A DNA stretch of 64,000 bases from Lachnospiraceae bacterium C1.1. GTDB lineage: Bacteria > Bacillota > Clostridia > Lachnospirales > Lachnospiraceae. A model generated the notes under the pieces. That model did no database searches. It saw nothing but the letters and a program-made list of their open reading frames with translations, and had not been told where the DNA came from. This document shows positions 36,255 through 44,018 of this stretch, piece after piece; position 1 is the stretch's first letter, and each line of letters opens with the position of its first letter. The translations under genes were made by a program, and so were the position numbers. The DNA lies in NCBI GenBank assembly GCA_030434875.1, contig JAUISW010000001.1, forward strand, positions 2,243,501 through 2,307,500, written 5' to 3'.

Positions 36255-36309
36255 AACCTTTCTTTGATATATATCTGATCTGATGATCACATTCTATCAA
36301 AGAAAGGTT
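36255..36309 (-). promoter_or_regulatory. 15-bp inverted repeat masking the hydrolase ribosome site
   Basis: AACCTTTCTTTGATA (36255-36269) and TATCAAAGAAAGGTT (36295-36309) are perfect arms around a 25-nt loop. In the minus-strand transcript the AAAGG of the hydrolase ribosome site is in the second arm, so folding would hide it. It could equally be a DNA operator for the adjacent PRD regulator. There is no T-run, so it is not a plain terminator. Confidence 0.65.
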
Positions 36310-36364
36310 TCATTTTGTTATATGCATTTGTTCTTAACTTACACCAATTTAAGATCAGGAACTG

Positions 36365-37903
36365 TTAACCGGTAAATTTTATTTTCTCCAGTTCTTTCCT
36401 GCTTTCCAATAACTTTGAAAATTCTTTAAGATCCCAGTTTTTTGTGAGGCTGTCATCAATATACACTAGTTCTGTCTTATCCTTGTTTATCAGTCCATCC
36501 AGCAGATCACTCTTAAGATTATGCACGAGTATATCATATTCCTCATTTTTCTTCCCACAGACTTCTGTATATTCTGCCGCCCTTATTTCCGATATGAAGC
36601 TTCCATATTCGCTCTTTATCAGATCCACGCAAAATTCCGCATGCCTGATGCCATATCTGGAGAGCACAAGAACCCGGCATTTGATCGTTTTTTTATATAT
36701 TTCGTATAAAATCCTCAAAATACAATAATAGATGTCTGTGAACTGTCTTATTGAAAATTTTTGGTCATATTTATCTTCAAAAAAGCCGGATAATTCAACG
36801 CATATCTTTTTGACTATCGGGTTTGGCATTTCAAATTCCCTGGAATCCTCATCATCGGGCGTAAGATGAAAAGCCTGCCTGCTTCGGACTCCCGCCCAGC
36901 AACAAAGAATATCTTCATCATTTATATGCTCTGTTTCTGCAAATCTTTTCCCTAAAAGCCTTTTTATATCCCGGAGATCGGAACTGAGAAAGTTCACCTC
37001 ATCCTCTGTAAGATAGCTCTTATCCGGAATTGTGCGAAATGCAAGCAGCAGCATTGCATAAGTCCGTATCTCGGTTTCATTCCTGATATATTCCCTGCCT
37101 GCTGCGCTGAGTATCCTTTCTGCCTCTTCTGTTATGCCGCTTCTTTCTATATACTCACTCTGTTCATCCGATATCCTTATCCCGAAAGCATAGTTTTCCC
37201 TGTTTTTTATGAGCGGTATATAATTTGTCAGTATCTGGAGATTGGTCATTTTGAAGGCAAGCCTGCTGCTTTTGTATATGGCATTGCGGACTGCATGTCT
37301 TTTTTTTCTGACGTTTTCATTCCCCAGCCCAAATACCCTGGAAAAATTTTCTTCAAGCCGCTTATAACTTTCATCCAGATTTACAAATACCTTATGCTGT
37401 GCAAGCAGGCAGAGCCTTTTTCCCCACTCGTTTCCCTCTATGGTATATCCTTCTCCTCTTTTCAGAGTGAGGATCAGATCATAATCCGCAAGATAACTCT
37501 CAATTTTTTTCAGATCCCGGCGTACCGAACTCACGGAATAAAAAAGTTCATCGCAGAGTATCTCCAGCGGGACTCTGCATTTTGAAACAAGAAGTCGTCT
37601 GATTATATAATTTGTCTTGTACTCCTGGCTCGTCTGTTTTCCAAACAGCGGATTTCCGGTTCTGTCATTTATCGCCCTGAAAAAAATCCTGGCTTTTTCC
37701 TTATTTTTTACTTTAAGCGAAAAACCCACCGAAGTTCTTGAAACTATCTCAAGACCATTTTCGAGCATGATATATCTCAGATTCCCGATATATTTTCTTG
37801 CAGTATTTACGGATACTCCGCATTCTTTTGCGATTTCCGCGCCGCTTATCCCGGTCATATTTTTCTGAAGTATCGTAATTATCCTAAGCTCAAGATCTGT
37901 CAT
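36365..37903 (-). CDS. PRD-domain transcriptional activator (MtlR/LicR-like)
   Basis: 512 residues. The N-terminus has a winged helix (LRIITILQKNMTGISGAEIAKECGVSVNTARKYI) and a second HTH module (CDELFYSVSSVRRDLKKIESYL). The middle (about 180-400) fits one or two PTS-regulation domains, and the C-terminus has an EIIB-like fold (CRVLVLSRYGIRHAEFCVDLI). No EIIA domain ends the protein. PTS proteins phosphorylate PRDs to signal sugar availability. It sits 116 nt upstream of the hydrolase and EIIBC genes on the same strand and is the obvious regulator of that unit. Confidence 0.87.
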   Translation of the reverse strand: MTDLELRIITILQKNMTGISGAEIAKECGVSVNTARKYIGNLRYIMLENGLEIVSRTSVGFSLKVKNKEKARIFFRAINDRTGNPLFGKQTSQEYKTNYIIRRLLVSKCRVPLEILCDELFYSVSSVRRDLKKIESYLADYDLILTLKRGEGYTIEGNEWGKRLCLLAQHKVFVNLDESYKRLEENFSRVFGLGNENVRKKRHAVRNAIYKSSRLAFKMTNLQILTNYIPLIKNRENYAFGIRISDEQSEYIERSGITEEAERILSAAGREYIRNETEIRTYAMLLLAFRTIPDKSYLTEDEVNFLSSDLRDIKRLLGKRFAETEHINDEDILCCWAGVRSRQAFHLTPDDEDSREFEMPNPIVKKICVELSGFFEDKYDQKFSIRQFTDIYYCILRILYEIYKKTIKCRVLVLSRYGIRHAEFCVDLIKSEYGSFISEIRAAEYTEVCGKKNEEYDILVHNLKSDLLDGLINKDKTELVYIDDSLTKNWDLKEFSKLLESRKELEKIKFTG

Positions 37904-37962
37904 ACTGCAAATTCCTCTCCATTCGCTATTACTTCAGTTTTTCATTATTTGGAGCGATATTA

Positions 37963-38096
37963 GTAACTGTTCAGGTACCCTGAACAGTTACGCCGCCCCG
38001 AGGCCTGTCGGCATGGAAAGTTCGGGGCGGCACTTGCTGTTTTAGGTTACTGGGCAGTCGCTCAGCAGCAAGTGCTTCGCGCTGCTGAATAGTTAC
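37963..38096. mobile_element. Miniature inverted-repeat element with 8-bp target duplication
   Basis: A 134-bp non-coding element begins GTAACTGTTCAG and ends CTGAATAGTTAC (terminal inverted repeats with one mismatch). It is bounded by CGATATTA at 37955-37962 and again at 38097-38104, a perfect 8-bp duplication. Inside are the GTAACTGTTCA.../...TGAACAGTTAC palindrome and a GCCGCCCCGA/TCGGGGCGGC hairpin. This is a MITE mobilised in trans by a transposase that makes 8-bp duplications. Confidence 0.85.
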
Positions 38097-38156
38097 CGAT
38101 ATTATTCTTTTGTCATGAATCATTCAGGATAAATCATGTTATTTCATATCAGGTCC

Positions 38157-39008
38157 TTACTTTTCCCTTGTCAGCATCTGCTGAATCTCCTCTACAGTTG
38201 CCCCTTTGCTGATCGCCCTTAATACATCATCAGCTGTTTGCGACTTTCCCTCTTTTATTCCTTCTGATCTTCCTTCCTCTCTTGCCTCTTCCTTTAACAT
38301 TTCCATCGTTTCGGCTTCATTGTACTCAGTCAGACACATATTTGTCACCTCCGCCCTGTTCAGTTCTACAAATTCCCGGATCACGAAATCTCCGGGCATA
38401 TCCCTCAGTGCTTTATCAACTGCTTCTTTAATCTCCATTTTCTGCCTGTTGTTTCTGATACTGTCAATCAGCCATGAATATTCAAACAGCGGTCTGCAAG
38501 CCTTTACAAGCTCCTCATTATGACCCGGGTTGATGTTGATCATCCTCACTCTTACCTCAACATCCGAATGCATCCTGTATTCTTCATCAAATAAGTCTGT
38601 CAATTTGAGAATGCCATCTTCATGCTGTTCAGTACCATTGTAAAATGTGACAAGTTTCGGAACAGGCAGCTTTATCCGGTGTTTTCCATAAATATTCAGC
38701 CTGTGGCCATGTATATATTTATCATACAGCTTTCCAAGATACATCAAATCTCTTACCGGCATATTTGGATTATACGTGCTCTGCTGCTCATATAAGCTTA
38801 AGAAGCTGCCTAACAGGAATGACACATCATTCTTCATTCCCATATACAGGACATCATCTATAGTATTGATCTCAATGTCATCCTCATTTGAATAATCCGT
38901 TCCATTTATGGCATTGTACAGCTCCAATGTCCACTTCTTATTCTCTTCCCTGCCAAATATAAACGTGAAAAGTCTGTCTTTATGTTCTCTGTTTATCCCT
39001 TCTACCAT
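38157..39008 (-). CDS. Rpn family recombination-promoting nuclease/putative transposase
   Basis: 283 residues of the Rpn/transposase-31-like PD-(D/E)XK family. The core shows MKNDVSFLLGSFLSLYEQQS, where the Asp and E-x-Q fit the nuclease motif, then KLPVPKLVTFYNGTEQ. The C-terminus carries a typical charged EEAREEGRSEGIKEGKSQ stretch and a short helical module (RAISKGATVEEIQQML). The ATG at 39008 has GGAAGGA upstream; a further 20 codons of open frame lack support. Such genes occur in many copies in Lachnospiraceae. A partial second copy lies at 39715-39984. Confidence 0.88.
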   Translation of the reverse strand: MVEGINREHKDRLFTFIFGREENKKWTLELYNAINGTDYSNEDDIEINTIDDVLYMGMKNDVSFLLGSFLSLYEQQSTYNPNMPVRDLMYLGKLYDKYIHGHRLNIYGKHRIKLPVPKLVTFYNGTEQHEDGILKLTDLFDEEYRMHSDVEVRVRMININPGHNEELVKACRPLFEYSWLIDSIRNNRQKMEIKEAVDKALRDMPGDFVIREFVELNRAEVTNMCLTEYNEAETMEMLKEEAREEGRSEGIKEGKSQTADDVLRAISKGATVEEIQQMLTREK

Positions 39009-39178
39009 TATAATTTCCTTCCATTGATAGTTACTTGTAAAATTAACGGTAAGAAGATACCTAAACATACATTCGTTTATATTATAAATTTAGCATATAT
39101 AAATCATGTTGTAAAGAAATTGCAGACAGGGATCGCATATGCTATAATCAGCTTTTGGAAAAACGAAGGAAATAAGTG

Positions 39179-39643
39179 ATGTTTGAAGCTGAGACTGTTT
39201 ACACATTAGAAGAGTGCAGAAAAGCCGCCTGGGCTGTATGGCTGCACTCAAAAAAGACTATGGCTTTCTTTATATGTCTTGTTTTTATGCTGGTAGTAGG
39301 GATATTGTCCATTTCTTTTGGCTCATATGATACCGGAAGTAAGATCCTACTGCTAACAGGTATATATATCTTAATGCTTTTTGTACTGATTGAAAGACAG
39401 ATACGATATGGTTTTAAAACTAACAGGATAATCCGGAATTCAAAAGTGCACTTTGATTTTTATGACGAATATTTTGATGTAATCAGCGAATCCGGAAATA
39501 GTCACATAGAATACAATCAGCTTTACAGGCTGATGGAGACAAAAGAAAATTTTTACCCTATGATATCCTGCAATAATATGTTCATAGTCAGAAAAGCCGA
39601 CTGCAGCAGGGAACTCATTGATTTTTTGCATAAAATTGCATGA
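39179..39643 (+). CDS. YcxB-like membrane protein
   Basis: 154 residues. Two close membrane segments (about 27-46 and 55-75) are followed by a small soluble domain resembling YcxB-like C-termini (VHFDFYDEYFDVISESG, IEYNQLYRLMETKENFYPM, and FIVRKADCSRELIDFLHKIA). AAGGA lies 8 nt before ATG 39179. Cellular role unknown. A decayed copy of its last exon-like 21 codons is found at 31516-31578. Confidence 0.75.
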   Translation: MFEAETVYTLEECRKAAWAVWLHSKKTMAFFICLVFMLVVGILSISFGSYDTGSKILLLTGIYILMLFVLIERQIRYGFKTNRIIRNSKVHFDFYDEYFDVISESGNSHIEYNQLYRLMETKENFYPMISCNNMFIVRKADCSRELIDFLHKIA

Positions 39644-39714
39644 GCTTCTCACTGCAGCACAGCTTTCTGATAAAACGTATGTAGACTTTTCTTAATCCCA
39701 AAGTAAAGTTCAAA

Positions 39715-39984
39715 TTATTTTTTAGCAGTTCCTGACTTTTCTTTTGTCAGCATCTTCTGAATATCCTCTACCGTTGCCCCTCCGCTGATTGCCCTTAATA
39801 CAGCATCAGCTGTTTGAGACATTCCTTCCTTTATTCCTTCTGATCTTCCTTCTTCTCTTGCTTCTTCCCTTAACATTTCCATCGTTTCGGCTTCATTGTA
39901 CTCAGTCAGACACATATTTGTCACCTCTGTCCTGTTCACTCCGAGCATTTTAAGCATCGAGTAATCTAAATTCACTTCCATCAA
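39715..39984 (-). pseudogene. C-terminal fragment of a second Rpn-family gene
   Basis: From about 39936 down to 39715 the frame reads NRTEVTNMCLTEYNEAETMEM and continues with the EEAREEGRSEGIKEG and RAISGGATVEDIQKML elements, nearly identical to the C-terminus of the Rpn protein at 38157. The nuclease core is missing, so it is a truncated duplicate. It has no ribosome site. Confidence 0.85.
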
Positions 39985-40232
39985 GTTCAGCCATCAGGTT
40001 AAAGGTATCTGTATGCCATATTTCTGCCGCAAATCCCGCATCCTGATTGATCGTTCTTCCACTTGCAACCTTTTCACTTAAATGTTTCTGCATCTCTTTT
40101 ATCGAGTTTTCTACTTTACTTCCATAGGCTTCTCCTTTTAACGATGCCAATGCTGTACCTGTATATTTTGAAGCATACTCCCACCCTGCCTTGAATTTTT
40201 CGGCATCTATGTTTGCAATATATTCTCTTATA
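39950..40232 (-). pseudogene. Gene fragment truncated at its 5' end by the IS1380 copy
   Basis: The open frame reads into the IS1380 end at 40233 and from there encodes about 94 residues (IREYIANIDAEKFKAGWEYA ... GFAAEIWHTDTFNLMAELDG) before a stop at 39950. The residues translated from the IS end are not native. The original protein is not recognised. The fragment directly abuts the Rpn fragment, so this is a site of repeated decay. Confidence 0.6.
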
Positions 40233-40659
40233 CCTGAATCCGTGAACCTAACCTCATAATAGATGGGGTGGCTGTTCTCACCCCGCACATGGCACTATAT
40301 TGCCATTGAACCTTTGGCAGATGACATATTCAGTTTGCCGTCCTTAGGTAGAAAGAGCAAAACAATCGTATATCCGCTTGAAGGTGAATCTCCACCGATT
40401 GCTCTTTCCTATCGACAGCACAAGTCTCCCGGCGTGTTCCGTTAGGTGCCCGGCGAATTGCATCAAGTTGCTGATAACAGTTCTTATCCTGCGCCTGCGA
40501 ACCTTCTTGCGTGTTGGAGCATCTGCCTTCTTCAGAGACTCCTGACCAATGATTCGCAGAATGTTATAGGCAATAACGGTTAGTTCAAGAACAAGTTTGT
40601 TGCTGTCAAACTTGCCAGACGGAAGTCTTTCAACATCCATATCCGTTTTTATCTCGCTA
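40233..40659. mobile_element. Truncated IS1380-like element carrying an empty IS110 site
   Basis: It begins with the terminal repeat CCTGAATCCGTGAACCTAA and matches the 3' part of the element at 55000-59151 almost base for base until TATCTCGCTA at 40659, where similarity stops. It keeps the transposase C-terminus but lacks the other end, so it cannot move by itself. At 40306-40313 it has the uninterrupted sequence AACCTTTGG where the other copy carries an IS110 insertion. Confidence 0.88.
40344..40640 (-). pseudogene. IS1380 transposase, C-terminal fragment
   Basis: 98 codons (MDVERLPSGKFDSNKLVLEL ... KRIYDCFALST) identical, except for a few residues, to the C-terminal part of the transposase remnant at 57525-58127. 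The DDE core is absent. Confidence 0.88.
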
Positions 40660-40729
40660 CGTAAAGACGGAAGAGACGAAGGTGTACTACGTTGCCGATG
40701 GGGATATTACGGGTGACATTGACATTTAA
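40660..40729 (+). pseudogene. Possible 3' tail of a gene cut by the IS fragment
   Basis: Directly after the IS homology ends, the plus strand reads VKTEETKVYYVADGDITGDI and then DI-stop. It has the look of the acidic C-terminus of a real gene, but is too short to identify. Confidence 0.3.
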
Positions 40730-40739
40730 TACTATAATG

Positions 40740-40767
40740 GGGTGCAGAGCTGTATGGCTCTGCACCC
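40740..40767. terminator. Hairpin after the DUF4230 gene
   Basis: GGGTGCAGAGC and GCTCTGCACCC form a perfect 11-bp stem with a 6-nt loop, 18 bases 3' of the DUF4230 stop codon. There is no T-run on the minus strand, so termination may be weak or the hairpin may protect the mRNA 3' end. Confidence 0.5.
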
Positions 40768-40784
40768 TATCGTATGCTCATGTA

Positions 40785-41414
40785 TTACATATAGATTATT
40801 TCGTAATCAACAAATTCCGAGAAAAATCCATTTATTACAACTTTGAGATTTTTTTCAGCGGCATCATAAATCCCTTTACTTTCAGCCTGTTTTAACCCCT
40901 TTGCCTCAATTTCGGAAATAACATTTTGATATTGGGATATTTCTATAGGGTTTAATGGTGTGTTCACCTCGTTGCATTGCATAGAATCCCAGATAACGTA
41001 GTTATCGTTTAATTGGGCTTTTGGAATTGATATATAAATTTTATCATCACCAACTTTCACTTTAATGTCAGAAACGTCATAACCAACCTTAACAATCCCT
41101 CGTGCTGTAATGTCAATAGTATTGGTTGTTCCAAGTATTTCTAACGAGCTGAAATACCTTGATTCCTGTTCGCTTTGAGAAACTGTATATTCGCAAGAAT
41201 ATGTTGTTAATTCTGACATTTCCTTAAGTTTTGCCTCAATATCATCTTTTGTGACAGTCCTTTTTACAGTTTCCCCCGGAAGCTGTATTTTGCGTTCTAC
41301 TATACGTTCTGAAACTATTTCCTTCGGTGGGATAGTGTACTTGGCAAATAAAAACCCCGAAAGAAAAAATATGATAAAACTTGTCATGAATACAACAATT
41401 TTCCTTTTTGTCAT
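40785..41414 (-). CDS. DUF4230 family membrane-anchored protein
   Basis: 209 residues. One N-terminal membrane segment (about 7-27) is followed by a coil and a DUF4230-like domain (LTTYSCEYTVSQSEQE, ARGIVKVGYDVSDIKVKVGDDKIYISIPKAQL). The domain faces out of the cytoplasm if the positive-inside rule holds. DUF4230 proteins have no firm function. Its ATG overlaps the stop of the NERD gene (ATGA), so the two are translationally coupled, and both belong to a transcript with the shared TGTCCA promoter. This ties it to the CRISPR island. Confidence 0.8.
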   Translation of the reverse strand: MTKRKIVVFMTSFIIFFLSGFLFAKYTIPPKEIVSERIVERKIQLPGETVKRTVTKDDIEAKLKEMSELTTYSCEYTVSQSEQESRYFSSLEILGTTNTIDITARGIVKVGYDVSDIKVKVGDDKIYISIPKAQLNDNYVIWDSMQCNEVNTPLNPIEISQYQNVISEIEAKGLKQAESKGIYDAAEKNLKVVINGFFSEFVDYEIIYM

Positions 41415-42439
41415 AATGTCTCCTTTCCAACCCGACAGTTATTGTTAAATGGGTTAAATATAGTACCTGCAAGCTTGAGGTTAATGAGATTCTTCATATT
41501 CCTGATAAAGCAATCCAAAAATGTAAGCTTTTTTACCTTATCTATTCCGGTATTTGATAAAGCTTTTGAATATGCGACATACGCTTCAGCAAATGACATT
41601 TTGACACTCATCGGATCAAACCTTATTGAAAAGCGTTTTTTGATTGAGGTCATATTTTCAAGTACGTTATTCAACGATTTCAATTCTTTATAAGTGTAAT
41701 TCGTAGTGCTTTGGAAATTATCTATCCTTCTGTAAAGTGTACCTCTGAATCCGTAATTTTCCTTTTTGTATTCATCATGAACCTGTATCCTTACGCCGGA
41801 CGGTGTTGAAAAAACAATCATGCTATCTACAATTACTCTTTTATTGATTCCAAGTCTGTGAAATTCATCTGTGAGGATTTTTGACAGAAGATACCTCTTC
41901 TTATCCATCTTTTCGCCAATGTTAACTTCATGCTTACATATCGAATTACTCATTAACAACCTACCATCCTTAGTAATGGTCACATCCTCTTTGGCATTCT
42001 TGATTTCAAGTATAATGAAACCATTCCTGGTCAAAACAATTGTGTCTATCTCGGTTTCATTGAATCCATCTGAAAGATAAATGTTTCTATAAAATGAAGC
42101 ATCGTCTCTCTTCACATACTGATAAGTATCAGCGACCCTTTCTTCTCCACACTTTCCAGCAAATGCAATCGCAATTTCCGTATTAAGAAAGTTTAATGTC
42201 TCTATTCCATTTGAAGTAAAGGTATTATCTGTGCCGCCCTCTATCTGTGAACTTCCAAGGATATCTGCAACTTCATTCAGCCTTTTTATGTTCCCATCAG
42301 GATTGCCTGTTATTATTTCGGAAACTGTTTCCTGATATTTATTCAACTGATTAACGTATTCCTCAAATGTATAGTCGGATCTCGTAAAAATCCCTCTTTT
42401 CTCGAATATGGAGATAATATCTTCTACTGTATAGTTCAT
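41411..42439 (-). CDS. NERD-domain nuclease-like protein
   Basis: 342 residues. The N-terminal 100 residues are helical. From about residue 105 a NERD domain shows GKCGEERVADTYQYV, the ETEIDTIVLTRNGFIILEIKN core (Asp then E-x-K, the PD-(D/E)XK signature) and the LLMSNSICKHEV strand after it. NERD domains are predicted DNases common in defence and mobile loci. The ATG at 42439 follows a near-perfect AAGGAGGTGA. It lies 16 nt after a 28-codon membrane-peptide gene and overlaps the DUF4230 gene. An immune effector role alongside Cas13a is my inference. Confidence 0.83.
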   Translation of the reverse strand: MNYTVEDIISIFEKRGIFTRSDYTFEEYVNQLNKYQETVSEIITGNPDGNIKRLNEVADILGSSQIEGGTDNTFTSNGIETLNFLNTEIAIAFAGKCGEERVADTYQYVKRDDASFYRNIYLSDGFNETEIDTIVLTRNGFIILEIKNAKEDVTITKDGRLLMSNSICKHEVNIGEKMDKKRYLLSKILTDEFHRLGINKRVIVDSMIVFSTPSGVRIQVHDEYKKENYGFRGTLYRRIDNFQSTTNYTYKELKSLNNVLENMTSIKKRFSIRFDPMSVKMSFAEAYVAYSKALSNTGIDKVKKLTFLDCFIRNMKNLINLKLAGTIFNPFNNNCRVGKETL

Positions 42440-42455
42440 AATTTGCATCACCTCC

Positions 42456-42542
42456 TTAAATCCATGCAGTAATAAATACTGCGATATAGAATAACACAAT
42501 TAACCCAACAATAAATAAAGCGACTTTCATGATTTTTGCCAT
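42456..42542 (-). CDS. 28-residue single-span membrane peptide
   Basis: MAKIMKVALFIVGLIVLFYI followed by AVFITAWI: a short positive N-terminus and one hydrophobic helix filling the rest. AAGGAGG lies 8 nt before the ATG. It is the first gene of the peptide-NERD-DUF4230 transcript, with its start about 38 nt from the predicted transcription start. Size and context suggest a small membrane toxin, sensor or assembly factor; none is demonstrated. Confidence 0.7.
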   Translation of the reverse strand: MAKIMKVALFIVGLIVLFYIAVFITAWI

Positions 42543-42586
42543 GTATGTACCTCCTTTTTTGATATGTGTTTTCTTTTGTTGAGACA

Positions 42587-42620
42587 ATAATAGCAATTCT
42601 GTTTTTTGAAAATTTGGACA
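42587..42620 (-). promoter_or_regulatory. Island promoter A (TGTCCA-22-TATTAT)
   Basis: On the minus strand TGTCCA (42615-42620) is 22 nt upstream of TATTAT (42587-42592). The sequence right after the hexamer is AATTTTCAAAAAAC, matching the same stretch in promoters B and C at 49777 and 51001. A consensus -35 box is absent, so an activator or a repressor overlapping -35 is likely. Confidence 0.65.
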
Positions 42621-42643
42621 CTTGAACTGATGCTTAAAATCAA

Positions 42644-42680
42644 AGAAGACATGATTTATCAAATCTAAATCATGTCTTCT
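42644..42680 (-). terminator. Terminator of the CRISPR array transcript
   Basis: AGAAGACATGATTTA and TAAATCATGTCTTCT are perfect 15-bp arms with a 7-nt loop, followed on the minus strand by TTTGATTTT. It lies 55 bases beyond the last decayed repeat, in the right place to end pre-crRNA synthesis before promoter A. Confidence 0.7.
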
Positions 42681-42735
42681 GGTTTTTAACATCAAACTTT
42701 AATGCAATTTTTCAATCAGACAAGGTGTCATCTAA

Positions 42736-43579
42736 TGGCATCTATATCTATATTTAGCCTTTCTCAATCTTTTAGCATACTTATTGGGGAGAAATCCAAC
42801 TATCGTCAACTCTATTTGGCTTTTCTCAATAATAACTACGTAGATATCTATGTAGAAGTTATGGAGTCTATTGCCATCTTTATCTGGCTTTTCTCAATCG
42901 TGTTCTCAGATCTATGCCTTCAGCTAACTACAGCTAGTCTATTGCCATCTTTATCTGGCTTTTCTCAATCTTGAAACTTTGTATGAATCAATGAAGATAT
43001 ATTGTCTATTGCCATCTTTATCTGGCTTTTCTCAATCAAGCCTACAATTTCAGGCAAAGATATTGTTTTAGGGTCTATTGCCATCTTTATCTGGCTTTTC
43101 TCAATCTTAAAAGAGTTTGATTGTGTAGTCGTTCATTCCTGTCTATTGCCATCTTTATCTGGCTTTTCTCAATCTATAATGATGTTGATACAAAAACTAT
43201 TGAATCGTCTATTGCCATCTTTATCTGGCTTTTCTCAATCCAACAACAAGAAATCCAGTTCGATTGAGTATACTGGTCTATTGCCATCTTTATCTGGCTT
43301 TTCTCAATCTGGTATTGAATTTCTATATGCAAAATCTACGGAAGTCTATTGCCATCTTTATCTGGCTTTTCTCAATCCATAACATCGTTGAGAAAGAAAA
43401 GGATGAAACAGGTCTATTGCCATCTTTATCTGGCTTTTCTCAATCGAGATCTGGACATTGATCGAATACGAGAAACGGTCTATTGCCATCTTTATCTGGC
43501 TTTTCTCAATCAAATAACTGCAACATCCATGCTTGATGCGATCAAGTCTATTGCCATCTTTATCTGGCTTTTCTCAATC
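42736..43579 (-). CRISPR. Type VI-A CRISPR array, 11 intact and 2 decayed repeats
   Basis: Eleven identical 34-bp repeats start at 42866, 42937, 43004, 43073, 43141, 43207, 43276, 43344, 43412, 43478 and 43546; on the plus strand each begins GTCTATTGCCATC and ends GGCTTTTCTCAATC. Ten spacers of 32-37 nt separate them. Two decayed repeats end at 42769 and 42830, marking the trailer end, so transcription is on the minus strand. The crRNA repeat then starts GATTGAG, can pair GCCA with TGGC around an 8-nt loop, and ends AATAGAC, as in Lachnospiraceae Cas13a arrays. The spacer follows the repeat 3', as Cas13a needs. Confidence 0.97.
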
Positions 43580-43724
43580 CCTATCTTTTGTAGGGCTTAT
43601 TTTATATGGCTTAGAATAATATTTTGCGGCGCAAACGCGATTAAGACATTCATAATTAACAATTTAATCCCAATTTCATCGTAACAAAGTGCTCAAACAT
43701 TGAAATTACTGGTTGCGGCGCAAA
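43580..43724 (-). promoter_or_regulatory. CRISPR leader with two TTGCGGCGCAAA dyads
   Basis: This AT-rich stretch between the cas2 stop and the first repeat is the leader by position. TTGCGGCGCAAA, a near-palindrome, occurs at 43624-43635 and again at 43713-43724, about 89 bp apart, in an otherwise GC-poor region. They may be binding sites for adaptation or a regulator. A promoter must lie here but I cannot fix its boxes. Confidence 0.6.
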
Positions 43725-44018
43725 TTAAAGCCATCTGTAGGTTTCTTTCTGCAACACAGGATTTTTTCCAATATGAACCTGCTTACAGTCATTTTGAAGC
43801 TTATAAATTCTTATACTGTCATTTTCTTTATCTGCAATCTTCATAGCTTCCCTGATCATTTTCTTGTAAAGGAATGAGTGTATCCACACCTCGAAAGCAG
43901 ATTTTTGAACCCTGATTCCGTATTTATTCAAGGTTTTTGCAAATTTTTCCCTTCGTCTGTTGTCAACTATATCATATATGACAAGAGCATATACTTTGTC
44001 ATCATCCATTAGAATCAC
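43725..44018 (-). CDS. cas2: CRISPR-associated endoribonuclease Cas2
   Basis: 97 residues with a ferredoxin-like fold: YALVIYDIVDNRRREKFAKT with the conserved Asp after the first strand, GIRVQKSAFEVWI and a late SIRIYKLQNDC strand. It forms the integration complex with Cas1. Its start overlaps the cas1 stop by 4 nt, and the array leader begins right at its stop codon. Confidence 0.95.
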   Translation of the reverse strand: MILMDDDKVYALVIYDIVDNRRREKFAKTLNKYGIRVQKSAFEVWIHSFLYKKMIREAMKIADKENDSIRIYKLQNDCKQVHIGKNPVLQKETYRWL

